From NCBI GenBank assembly GCA_003232725.1, contig QIJH01000252.1, positions 1 to 33,861 on the forward strand: 33,861 bases of DNA, read 5' to 3'. The DNA is from Chromatiaceae bacterium (GTDB taxonomy: Bacteria; Pseudomonadota; Gammaproteobacteria; SZUA-140). Position numbers and translations under genes: made by a program. Within the stretch, counting starts at the first letter, position 1. Every line of letters begins with the position of its first letter. Below are positions 9,179 through 16,661 of the stretch, piece after piece. The notes beneath the pieces were generated by a model that was given only the letters and a program-made list of their open reading frames with translations, was not told the origin of the DNA and made no database searches.

Positions 9179-9800
9179 GCTAAAACGACTCCTGATTTTG
9201 ATTACCCTCATCCTACCGACAACTGCAACTGCACAACAGCAGACTATTGTTGTGGTAGGCGACAGTTTAAGCGCAGCCTATGGCATGGCGCAAAAAGAGG
9301 GGTGGGTAAACCTGATCGCGATCAAGATAAAGGATGAGGCGCTACCCTACCATATCGTTAATACCAGTATCAGCGGCGAAACCACTCACGGTGCACTTGC
9401 TCGCTTTGCCGCTATTATCAACGCTCATCAGCCAGCCATCATCATTATAGCGCTGGGCGGTAACGACGGGCTGCGTGGTATGCCACTGAAGGCAATGAAA
9501 CAAAACCTCGCCAGCATGATTCAATCAGCACAAACCGTCAATGCAGACGTGCTGCTAGCCGGAATGCAGCTGCCACCAAACTACGGCCGCAGCTTTACGC
9601 AAAAATTTTCGAGTAGTTACCAGCAATTAGCCGATGAATACGATATTGCATTGCTGCCTTTTTTGCTGAAAGGGATGGATCAGGATTTAACCCTGTTTCA
9701 GCGCGACGGAATTCACCCGCTCAACAGCGCTCAGCCAATGATTCGGAATAATGTATGGCACTACCTGCTACCGTTATTAACAGCAACAGCGCCACAGTAA
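9177..9800 (+). CDS. tesA: Periplasmic arylesterase / lysophospholipase L1 / acyl-CoA thioesterase I
   Basis: A 207-residue SGNH (GDSL) hydrolase. The signal peptide is residues 1-18 (MLKRLLILITLILPTTATA). Block I is GDSLSAAYG with the nucleophile serine, block III is GGNDGLRG, and block V is DGIHPL with the catalytic Asp and His. TesA cleaves acyl thioesters, lysophospholipids and aryl esters in the periplasm. An upstream in-frame start at 9129 would bury the signal peptide, so 9177 is used. No strong ribosome binding site is seen. It converges with uvrY with only 5 bp between the stops and no visible terminator. Confidence 0.95.
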   Translation: MLKRLLILITLILPTTATAQQQTIVVVGDSLSAAYGMAQKEGWVNLIAIKIKDEALPYHIVNTSISGETTHGALARFAAIINAHQPAIIIIALGGNDGLRGMPLKAMKQNLASMIQSAQTVNADVLLAGMQLPPNYGRSFTQKFSSSYQQLADEYDIALLPFLLKGMDQDLTLFQRDGIHPLNSAQPMIRNNVWHYLLPLLTATAPQ

Positions 9801-9805
9801 CCTAC

Positions 9806-10453
9806 CTACTGGTGAGACTCATCCAATAAACCATAGCGTAAGGCGACATGCGTCAACTCTGCATCGCTATGAATACGTAGTTTTTCAAACAATCTATATC
9901 GATAGGTGCTAATGGTTTTTGGACTCAAACAGAGTTCATCTGAAATTGCCTGGGTCTTTTTCCCCTGCGCCACCATTAACATCACCTGCAACTCACGATT
10001 TGAGAGCGAATCAAGTGGCGACGAGGACCCTGCACCAGGCAAAAAGGTTAATGCAAGGTGCTGAGCAATATCCGCACCAACGTAGCGCTTGCCTTTATTA
10101 ACCGACTTGATCGCGTTGATAATCTCTTCCGGGCTGCATCCTTTCGTCAAATAGCCAACCGCACCACTCTGTAACAGGCGTGACGGGAATGGTTCTTCGG
10201 CACAGACTGAAAGCACAACAATTTTTAGAGAAGGATATGATTTAAGTAGTTTACGCGTCGCTTCAAAGCCGCCAATACCGGGCATCTGAACATCCATTAA
10301 CACAAGATCAGGCTTTCTTTGACGCACAAAGCGGATCGCTTCTTCACCACTATCGACATCGCCGATCACTTTGATACCCGGTGCATCATTGAGAATGCGC
10401 ATAATACCAGCGCGTACCAATCTGTGATCGTCCACTAATAAGACATTTACCAT
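9806..10453 (-). CDS. uvrY: LuxR-family response regulator, GacA/UvrY type
   Basis: A 215-residue regulator. The receiver domain has the acidic pair VDDH, phospho-acceptor Asp54 in LVLMDVQMPG, and the conserved TKG near residue 104. The C-terminal LuxR helix-turn-helix is LSNRELQVMLMVAQGKKTQAIS with LSPKTISTYRYRLFEKL. It closely resembles GacA/UvrY, which with the BarA/GacS kinase activates small RNAs that sequester CsrA/RsmA. The usual neighbour uvrC is absent; tRNA-Ser lies upstream. The start is ATG at 10453. Confidence 0.93.
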   Translation of the reverse strand: MVNVLLVDDHRLVRAGIMRILNDAPGIKVIGDVDSGEEAIRFVRQRKPDLVLMDVQMPGIGGFEATRKLLKSYPSLKIVVLSVCAEEPFPSRLLQSGAVGYLTKGCSPEEIINAIKSVNKGKRYVGADIAQHLALTFLPGAGSSSPLDSLSNRELQVMLMVAQGKKTQAISDELCLSPKTISTYRYRLFEKLRIHSDAELTHVALRYGLLDESHQ

Positions 10454-10542
10454 CTAGCTCCCTCCCCTCCCTACTCCATTTAGTCATGCACATCAGTTAG
10501 CTGGATCGGCTCAGGTTCGCTAATATCTAACGCCTATTTTAA

Positions 10543-10633
10543 TGGCGGAGAGGCAGGGATTCGAACCCTGGGAGGGCTACAAACCCTCAACGGTTTTCAA
10601 GACCGCCGCTTTCGACCACTCAGCCACCTCTCT
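10543..10633 (-). tRNA. tRNA-Ser (anticodon UGA)
   Basis: The 91-nt cloverleaf reads on the minus strand. The anticodon loop is CTTGAAA inside a CGGT/ACCG stem. The long variable arm (GAGGGTTT...CCCTC) is typical of serine tRNA. The T arm is CAGGG-TTCGAAT-CCCTG, the discriminator is G, and CCA is encoded. The acceptor 5' strand is AGAGAGG against 3' CCTCTCC, so position 1 is A facing C72, where G1-C72 is usual. Confidence 0.97.
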
Positions 10634-10880
10634 GCTGATACAGTCTTCACAACCCAGGGGCAAACCAAGAGTCGCAGACTATACCCTTATTAACTGTGCA
10701 CCGGGGCACCCGGACAATTTTACAGTAGATTCTGAAAAATTGCCGAAATAACAAGTCCTTGTAATCAGCGCGGGGGAATATACCCGCTTCCAACAAAAGA
10801 TGCAACTCCTGCTTGATTTTAGCTAACGGAACACCATATAGTACACATACGATAAATAAATCTGGAGATTGAATAGAATC

Positions 10881-11582
10881 ATGAACCCTTACCAACAAGA
10901 TCAGGTCAAGGTCGCGGTTGCCACAGGCGTCGAGTCTACATTTGCCACCACCAAGCTGATCCGCAACACCTATACATTGCTGGCAGTCACCTTACTGTTT
11001 AGCGCCGTAATGGCTGGTATCTCTATCGCGATTCAACCACCTAGCTTCACAGGCATTGTCTGCTTACTAGCTGCCCTTGCTCTCATCTGGCTTGTATTGC
11101 CAAAAACCGCTAACTCTACTGCTGGCCTCGGCGTGGTATTTGCCATCACTGGTTTAATGGGGTTTGGCCTTGGTCCAATGCTGACTCACTACCTGAACAT
11201 GCCAAGTGGCGGATCAATTGTAATGACAGCACTTGGCTCTACCGCAACCATCTTTCTTTCACTCTCTGCCTACGTAATGATCACCAAGAAAGACTTCACC
11301 TTCATGGGTGGTTTCTTAATGACGGGTATGATCGTTGCAATCGTTTGCATGCTAGTGCTATTTGGTGCAACCCTGTTTGGCTATCACATGCCAATAGTGC
11401 ATCTGGCACTCTCTGCGATGATTGCAATGCTAATGGCTGGCTTCATTCTGTATGACACCAGTCGCATCATCAATGGTGGTGAGACTAACTACATCATGGC
11501 TACCGTTGGCTTATACCTCAGCATCTATAATCTGTTTGTCAGTTTGTTACACCTGATTGGCGCGTTCAATAACGACGATTAA
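10881..11582 (+). CDS. yccA: Bax inhibitor-1 / YccA family membrane protein
   Basis: A 233-residue protein with an about 35-residue cytoplasmic N-terminus and seven hydrophobic segments, the BI-1 fold. Typical blocks are LIRNTYTLLAVTLLFSA, FMGFGL-like LMGFGLGPMLTHY and the C-terminal YDTSRIINGG...YLSIYNLF with conserved Asp/Arg. E. coli YccA modulates and is a substrate of the FtsH protease complex; the family also includes pH-gated calcium leak channels. The preceding in-frame TTG at 10869 is too close to GGAG (10864-10867), so ATG 10881 is used. The gene stands alone and ends at a good terminator. Confidence 0.93.
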   Translation: MNPYQQDQVKVAVATGVESTFATTKLIRNTYTLLAVTLLFSAVMAGISIAIQPPSFTGIVCLLAALALIWLVLPKTANSTAGLGVVFAITGLMGFGLGPMLTHYLNMPSGGSIVMTALGSTATIFLSLSAYVMITKKDFTFMGGFLMTGMIVAIVCMLVLFGATLFGYHMPIVHLALSAMIAMLMAGFILYDTSRIINGGETNYIMATVGLYLSIYNLFVSLLHLIGAFNNDD

Positions 11583-11604
11583 TCACTCGCTTTAACAGTA
11601 GTTC

Positions 11605-11635
11605 AAAAGCCTCGCTTTATCGCGAGGCTTTTTTT
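11605..11635 (+). terminator. Rho-independent terminator after yccA
   Basis: The stem GCCTCGC (11609-11615) pairs with GCGAGGC (11622-11628), flanked by AAAA and a run of seven T. Confidence 0.93.
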
Positions 11636-11664
11636 ATGTATCAAAGAACGTCACAATAGCCAAC

Positions 11665-12654
11665 ATGAACCATATCGAACACACATTTGCACAATACGTC
11701 CGTATCTTAGGTCGTGGTAAAAAAGGGAGCCGCTCGCTCACTAACGATGAAGCCTTTGCAGCGATGAGGATGATTCTTAATGATGAGGTTGAAGCAGTAC
11801 AACTCGGCGCATTTCTAATGTTGCTACGTGTTAAGGAAGAGAGCCCCGAAGAACTCGCGGGCTTTGTCGCTGCGGCACGCGCCTCACTACCCGTGCCCGA
11901 CAAAGTCGCCAGTATTGACCTCGACTGGTCCAGCTATGCGGGTAAACGACGCCATCTTCCCTGGTTCATTCTTGCCGCACTACTATTAGCCGAGAACGGC
12001 ATCAGAATTTTAATGCACGGCACCGCAGGTCGACGTGATAATCGCATCTACACTCCTGATGTAATGAATCTATTTGGCATCCAAAATAACGAATCACTTG
12101 CGCACGCCGCTCAACAAGTGGAGCGCAACAACATCGCCTTTATCTCGCTAGAGCACTTTAGCCCAAAGCTAAAACAGATTATGGAACTGCGCAGCCTGTT
12201 GGGCCTGCGCTCACCCATCAACACACTATTGCGTATCTTGAATCCACTGGGCGCACCTCACCTAATGCAGGGTACCTTCCACCCGGGTTACCGTACCATC
12301 CATCAACAGGCGGCTATCCACCTTCAACAAGCTCACCTGGCGGTCTTTAAGGGCGAAGGTGGGGAATGTGAACGCAACCCAGATGGTGACTGCGAGGTCT
12401 TCTCCGTACACCACGGTGAGGCTAGCGAGGAGATTTGGCCTGCGAAATTCAGAATGCGCCATCTAAAAGACGAAACGATGGACATTAATCGCCTGCTGCA
12501 AGTCTGGCAAGGTAACGCTGATGACGAATATGGCGTTGCCGCCGTGATAGGCACAACAGCCATTGCGTTTAGAATGATGGGGAAAACAGAGAGCATTGAA
12601 GATGCAACGGCGCAGGCACAAGCGATGTGGGAAAAGCGCGATAAGAGACGCTAA
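11665..12654 (+). CDS. ybiB: YbiB/TrpD2-family nucleic-acid-binding protein
   Basis: A 329-residue member of the anthranilate phosphoribosyltransferase fold. It has the N-terminal helical domain (LTNDEAFAAMRMILNDEV, QLGAFLMLLRVKEESPEEL) and the family block HGTAGRRDNRIYTPDV, with NPLGAPHLMQGTFHPGY in place of the TrpD active site. E. coli YbiB (TrpD2) binds DNA and RNA through basic clusters, lacks TrpD activity, and belongs to the SOS regulon. No ribosome binding site or LexA box is obvious here. It follows yccA by 80 bp on the same strand but is separated from it by a terminator. Confidence 0.9.
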   Translation: MNHIEHTFAQYVRILGRGKKGSRSLTNDEAFAAMRMILNDEVEAVQLGAFLMLLRVKEESPEELAGFVAAARASLPVPDKVASIDLDWSSYAGKRRHLPWFILAALLLAENGIRILMHGTAGRRDNRIYTPDVMNLFGIQNNESLAHAAQQVERNNIAFISLEHFSPKLKQIMELRSLLGLRSPINTLLRILNPLGAPHLMQGTFHPGYRTIHQQAAIHLQQAHLAVFKGEGGECERNPDGDCEVFSVHHGEASEEIWPAKFRMRHLKDETMDINRLLQVWQGNADDEYGVAAVIGTTAIAFRMMGKTESIEDATAQAQAMWEKRDKRR

Positions 12655-12768
12655 CCGCTAGCTATTTAAGCAATACAAATTTCTTATCACGGCAAAATAT
12701 CATGTACACCACATGGTGGAGCCTGAATAGCATTTTGCTAATCCCGAAAAAACTCATTATTTTTGCTT

Positions 12769-13128
12769 TTACCCAAGCTTCGTTGCGATTGGTACTTTAT
12801 CAATATGTTTATCAATTGCCTCTACCACATTGGAATAGAGTGGTAAGTTCGTTTTTTCCTTTTGCCAATGTTCATAGAAAAGGGCAACAGTTTCAATAGC
12901 GTTATCGACTACGATTTTTTCAGGGAACAAGGCGCTGGCTGCCAGGTGTTTTAGTTCATCAAATGTAAATTCATCATCAGCCTTAGTATTCTTTCTACAT
13001 TTGTAAATAAATACAACAGCATGTACACAGTAAAGACCAGCAAGCCCCCCAATAATGATCGCGACAGCTAGCACTTTGGTGTCTATCGCGCATGATGTTT
13101 TATTGGCGAAATATTTTTTATCACCCAA
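12769..13128 (-). CDS. Hypothetical protein with one membrane segment
   Basis: A 119-codon frame with no recognised family. A hydrophobic stretch (VLAVAIIIGGLAGLYCVHAVVFI, about residues 19-41) is followed by K-C-R-K and an about 75-residue hydrophilic C-terminal part rich in charged and aromatic residues, so N-out/C-in topology is plausible. The frame opens with TTG at 13128 and no good ribosome binding site; a GTG at the start of the hydrophobic stretch is the alternative. It lies alone between ybiB and a gene-poor stretch. Real or not is uncertain. Confidence 0.4.
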   Translation of the reverse strand: MGDKKYFANKTSCAIDTKVLAVAIIIGGLAGLYCVHAVVFIYKCRKNTKADDEFTFDELKHLAASALFPEKIVVDNAIETVALFYEHWQKEKTNLPLYSNVVEAIDKHIDKVPIATKLG

Positions 13129-13854
13129 TGCATACCAAGGGCTAACCTTAACGCCTCAATGAATAGCATATAATGAAAACAGCTCATCAAGCATCGTTAC
13201 TTGCTAATATTCTAATACAATTTCCCGCTGGGTAATTGCCCCGTTTTGTCCTGTATTACTCATCTTGTGTTCAGGAAGAATGTTTTTGTGTCAAACGCAT
13301 TAATTTATCGCCTCAAGTTATTTTGCGCTGTAAGCACGGCTTAATGGTGCAAGTTTTACCCGGCATGATCCCCTATACTATTGCTCACCATTTATTGTCA
13401 TGAAGAACATGCTGAGCCTGCGTCAATAAAGCGGGACAAGGCGCTTCGAACTAACATCCTCAATGAAACCGAAAAATCACAGTATCCCGCCAGACTCAGG
13501 TGATTTGAGGAGTCAATATCAGGAATATTCACACGCAACACCTTGACCAGCCGCTGCTGAATGAAAACACTCCAATATCCCTTACTTTTGATCAATAAGT
13601 CGGGGCTTCCACCACCATTACAAAAAGCCTAACCCATACCAATATGACGATAAAATGACAGGCCAAAACAAAAAGTATTGACACATCACAGAAGCCTACC
13701 ATTTTCATATCAGGTTAGTGTACACTCGGACTATCTGCAGGTTTTGCTATAGGCGGTTTTTGTTGACCCTCTCCAGCGCACCACCTGAGTAGTACAAGCT
13801 TAAAGCTGCAGACTTTGATGATAATGGTTTAACAGAATAAAAAAGGTGGGTGTA
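13129..13854. other. Gene-poor stretch upstream of the cold-shock gene
   Basis: About 725 bp without a convincing gene. A minus-strand frame of 65 codons (13398-13595) has no family resemblance and no good start signal. On the plus strand a start-less frame ending at a TGA near 13502 reads ...KRDKALRTNILNETEKSQ..., which could be a gene remnant. A TTGACA at about 13677 may be the -35 of the csp promoter, but no good -10 is placed 16-18 bp later. Confidence 0.4.
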
Positions 13855-14034
13855 ATGGCAACAGGTACAGTTAAGTGGTTTATCGCTCAAGATAACGGCG
13901 GCGACGATGTATTCGTTCATTTCAGAGCAATTTCAGGCGACGGCTTCAAGACCCTTACAGAAGGTCAAAAAGTTAGCTACGAAGTAGAACAGGGGCCTAA
14001 AGGTCCTTCTGCTGCAAACGTAGTTCCTGAATAA
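13855..14034 (+). CDS. Cold-shock protein (CSD) with in-frame loss of the RNP1 motif
   Basis: A 59-residue CspA-family protein, against the usual 66-70. Ribosome binding site AGGTGG lies 5 nt before ATG 13855. It starts MATGTVKWF and then continues directly with [14 protein letters not shown] (RNP2 VFVHF intact) and [21 protein letters not shown]. Normal Csp proteins have about eight more residues, of the type N-E-x-K-G-F-G-F, between KWF and I. That is exactly the RNP1 strand that stacks on RNA bases. The codons around the junction (TGGTTTATC) fit a 24-bp deletion between short GGTTT-like repeats. The rest looks well preserved. Function as an RNA chaperone is doubtful. Confidence 0.88.
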   Translation: MATGTVKWFIAQDNGGDDVFVHFRAISGDGFKTLTEGQKVSYEVEQGPKGPSAANVVPE

Positions 14035-14062
14035 CGGCTAACCGCCCTATTCAGTATTATTA

Positions 14063-14097
14063 AAAGAGAACCGGGCACCTGCCTGGTTCTCTTTATT
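14063..14097 (+). terminator. Terminator after the cold-shock gene
   Basis: AGAGAACC (14065-14072) pairs with GGTTCTCT (14085-14092), with an inner GGC/GCC extension, followed by TTTATTT. Confidence 0.88.
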
Positions 14098-14231
14098 TAA
14101 CTCATACTGAATAAATTCATATGCAGCAACGAGTCTTACCGCTCTATTTATATTAACGGTTGGACAAATAGTTGTTGCAGCCATAACCTGCTACTTCCGT
14201 ACGACAGGTGATTTTAATGAGGAGAACACCC

Positions 14232-14636
14232 ATGCATCTATATAAAAAGACTGCTCTGGCAGTATTGTTGATGCTCGGCTTTGGTTTCGCTCACGCGGGT
14301 GATGCGACAAAAACGGTTGAAGCCGTTAATCTTGAAAAAGTAGCTCTGAGCGGACAAACAGTCATCATTCATGGTCACGTCACCAAGGTGAACAACGGTA
14401 TCATGAAACGTAATTTCATCCATCTTGAAGATGGCTCAGGCAGTGGTGAGACAGCCAACTTGATCGTCACCAGCACGGAGACGGCCAAAGTAGGTGACAA
14501 CGTAACAATCACCGGCACCGTTGCACTTGATACAGATTTTGGTTTTGGTTACCTATACCCGCTACTGGTTGAAAAAGCGATCATCATGCAAACGGATGAA
14601 AAAGCCTCATCACATGCGAAGTCGCACGACCACTAG
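14232..14636 (+). CDS. Exported OB-fold protein with His-rich tail
   Basis: A 134-residue protein. The signal peptide is about residues 1-22 (cleavage after AHA). It is followed by an OB-fold of the nucleic-acid-binding/tRNA_anti-like type: LSGQTVIIHGHVTKVN, then FIHLEDGSGSGETANLIVTS, then VGDNVTITGTVALD. The tail ends SSHAKSHDH and could bind metal. AGGAG (14220-14224) is 7 nt before ATG 14232; an in-frame GTG at 14208 is less likely. Periplasmic proteins of this architecture are common but without a settled function. The stop is followed by a perfect inverted repeat. Confidence 0.75.
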   Translation: MHLYKKTALAVLLMLGFGFAHAGDATKTVEAVNLEKVALSGQTVIIHGHVTKVNNGIMKRNFIHLEDGSGSGETANLIVTSTETAKVGDNVTITGTVALDTDFGFGYLYPLLVEKAIIMQTDEKASSHAKSHDH

Positions 14637-14643
14637 CACTTCC

Positions 14644-14677
14644 CTACAGGTTACTACTATACAGTAGTAACCTGTAG
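14644..14677. repeat. Perfect 15-bp inverted repeat between the OB-fold gene and yhiN
   Basis: CTACAGGTTACTACT (14644-14658) is repeated inverted at 14663-14677 around a 4-nt loop. It begins 8 bp after the upstream stop and ends 27 bp before the yhiN start. It has no T tract, so it may slow transcription or protect mRNA rather than terminate. Confidence 0.8.
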
Positions 14678-14703
14678 TAGTTACCCCTTCCCGTTACACC
14701 CTG

Positions 14704-15900
14704 ATGACCACTAGCGCTGACGTTATGATTATCGGTGCCAGCGCGTCCGGCCTGATGTGTGCAATTGAAGCGGGGAAACGCGGCTGCAGTGTCATTGTGC
14801 TCGACCACGCTAACAAAGCAGGCAAAAAGATATTGATGTCGGGCGGTGGCCGTTGCAACTTCACCAACTACCAGATAGATGCTGAGAATTACCTCTCTCA
14901 TAATCCACATTTCTGCAAGTCAGCGCTGAGTCGCTTTACTCAATGGGATTTTTTAGCACTGATTGAACAATACCAGATCCCCTTTCATGAACGCGACCAT
15001 GGGCAGCTGTTTTGCGATGAGAGCGCAAAAGATATCCTCAACATGCTACTCACCGAAGCACGCCTGGCTGACGTTAATATACAGCTCAACACCGAAATTA
15101 CTGCGATTGATAAGTGTGACCACGACACTGATCACGGCTTTGACCTGCGCACTCAACAAGGCCACCATTACCACTGCAAGTCTCTCGTTGTCGCCAGCGG
15201 TGGCCTCTCCATCCCCAAGATGGGTGCATCCCCCTTTGGCTACCAATTAGCAGCACAGTTTGGCATCAGCGTCTGGCCAACACGCGCGGGGCTTGTCCCC
15301 TTTACACTACAGCCCAGCGATAGAGCTCAGCTCGCTGAACTTTCAGGCATCGCCATTGATACTCATGTAAGTACCGACAAACAAGGGTTCAGGGAAAATA
15401 CCCTATTTACTCACCGCGGCCTTAGTGGGCCTGCGATTTTACAAATGTCATCGTACTGGAAAGCGGGTGAAACAGTATCAATGAACCTCTGCCCTGCAAT
15501 CACCATCATAGATGAATTGAAGGCATTGAAACAGCAACGCCCACAACTGCATTTAAGCAATGCACTGCATCACTGGCTACCCAAACGCATTATCTCCACC
15601 TTATTAAAAGGGCTTCCACTCGAGGTAACCTTACAATCACTCTCATCCCCACAACTCGAAGAGATAGATGAGTATATTCATCACTGGAAAATCAAACCGA
15701 ATGGTACTGAAGGCTACCGCACAGCAGAGGTGACGATTGGCGGGGTTGATTGTGATGCACTTTCATCTAAAACAATGGAAAGCTCACAGGTAAAAGGGCT
15801 CTTTTTTATCGGTGAAGTGGTTGATGTAAGCGGCTGGCTTGGCGGGTATAACTTTCAGTGGGCATGGGCTTCTGGCTGGTGTGCGGGGCAATATGTTTAA
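14704..15900 (+). CDS. yhiN: NAD(P)/FAD-dependent oxidoreductase, HI0933/YhiN family
   Basis: A 398-residue flavoprotein of the HI0933 family. It begins with the FAD dinucleotide motif IIGASASGLMCAIEAG (GxGxxG variant). The family block GKKILMSGGGRCNFTN follows at about residue 40. The C-terminal FAD contact GLFFIGEVVDVSGWLGGYNFQWAWASG closes the protein. The family is widespread and its reaction is not established. The start is ATG 14704 after a pyrimidine-rich region, with no clear ribosome binding site. MITE element A' begins 4 bp after the stop. Confidence 0.93.
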   Translation: MTTSADVMIIGASASGLMCAIEAGKRGCSVIVLDHANKAGKKILMSGGGRCNFTNYQIDAENYLSHNPHFCKSALSRFTQWDFLALIEQYQIPFHERDHGQLFCDESAKDILNMLLTEARLADVNIQLNTEITAIDKCDHDTDHGFDLRTQQGHHYHCKSLVVASGGLSIPKMGASPFGYQLAAQFGISVWPTRAGLVPFTLQPSDRAQLAELSGIAIDTHVSTDKQGFRENTLFTHRGLSGPAILQMSSYWKAGETVSMNLCPAITIIDELKALKQQRPQLHLSNALHHWLPKRIISTLLKGLPLEVTLQSLSSPQLEEIDEYIHHWKIKPNGTEGYRTAEVTIGGVDCDALSSKTMESSQVKGLFFIGEVVDVSGWLGGYNFQWAWASGWCAGQYV

Positions 15901-15904
15901 AATA

Positions 15905-16039
15905 AGACCTTTGCACGACTCTATTTTCCGCTCCCGCTGCGTTAAAACAACCTCAAAATGGTCATTTACTCGCTGTAAATGCCATTCTTCGGCTATTGAT
16001 GCCTTGCTGCAACGGCAATCAGTTCTCATACAAAGGTCT
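15905..16039. mobile_element. MITE-like element A' (copy 2), TIR AGACCTTTG
   Basis: A 135-bp element with ends AGACCTTTGCACGA on the left and TCATACAAAGGTCT on the right. Left and right ends match those of copy 1 at 4583-4743, with shared internal GTTAA and GGTCATTTA. Non-coding. It starts 4 bp after the yhiN stop. No clear target duplication. Confidence 0.7.
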
Positions 16040-16093
16040 CGCTAAATTAAAGCGGTTTGTAGGGAGAGTTCAATTACCTTATTAAGATAATAC

Positions 16094-16245
16094 GTAACTA
16101 TTCAGCATAGTGGAAGATGGGTATGTCACTATTCAGGTTGCTTCTGAAATCTGTCAGTTTAAGGCGAAAAATATGAGTTTACAGGTGTAAATGATCATTT
16201 TTCAACGCAGAAATGGCAGATTTCAGGAGTGAGCTGAATAGTTAC
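16094..16245. mobile_element. MITE-like element B' (copy 2), IS66-type ends and 8-bp target duplication
   Basis: A 152-bp element with perfect 13-bp terminal inverted repeats GTAACTATTCAGC (16094-16106) and GCTGAATAGTTAC (16233-16245). It is flanked by a perfect 8-bp direct repeat GATAATAC (16086-16093 and 16246-16253). GTAA termini plus 8-bp duplications are the hallmark of the IS66 family, so this is most likely a non-autonomous IS66 derivative. An internal second end-like copy GTCACTATTCAGG is at 16125-16137. The interior folds on the near-palindrome TTTACAGGTGTAAA and matches copy 1 at 4990-5110. Its right end supplies the stop codon of the GNAT gene. Confidence 0.88.
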
Positions 16246-16661
16246 GATAATACCAACATCATCTTTCGGTGAACTATCCCCGCATCCATGAATGGCTCGC
16301 TCACCACCTCAAAACCAAATGATGCATAAAAGACAATCGCACTCACCTGCGCATCCAGCACTACCTGAGGAAGCTGGGCCGATTTAGCTACTTGAATCAT
16401 TTTCGATAGCAGTAACTTCCCGCCGCCAGCACCTCGATGCTCACGCAATACAGCCATGCGCCCAATCTTGCCGTTAACCGTCATTCGTGCTGTACCGATC
16501 GCCTCATTACCACTGAACAGCAACAGTTGGGTGCACTGCACATCCAGCCCGTCCCACTCCAGCTCAACAGGTACATTTTGCTCCTGAATAAAAACAGCTT
16601 CACGAATGGGACAAATGAACGCCTGCTTATCTGTCCAATCAACTTGCTCTACCCTAATCAT
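16242..16661 (-). CDS. GNAT-family N-acetyltransferase (ElaA/YjcF-like)
   Basis: A 139-residue acetyltransferase. It begins MIRVEQVDW, has the FIQEQNVPVELEWDGLD block typical of ElaA/YjcF proteins, motif A (IGRMAVLREHRGAGGGKLLLS, acetyl-CoA binding) and the C-terminal FYASFGFEVVSEPFMDAGIVH block. The acceptor substrate is unknown. The frame extends further upstream, but ATG 16661 gives the family start and overlaps the roxA stop by 8 bp. The last codon and stop lie at the edge of MITE B'; removing the insertion gives the same C-terminus (TCT TAA instead of TCG TAA). Confidence 0.9.
   Translation of the reverse strand: MIRVEQVDWTDKQAFICPIREAVFIQEQNVPVELEWDGLDVQCTQLLLFSGNEAIGTARMTVNGKIGRMAVLREHRGAGGGKLLLSKMIQVAKSAQLPQVVLDAQVSAIVFYASFGFEVVSEPFMDAGIVHRKMMLVLS

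Noticed and set aside
13398-13595. 65-codon minus-strand frame in the gene-poor stretch
   Set aside because: No start signal, no family resemblance, and a competing plus-strand frame looks more protein-like.
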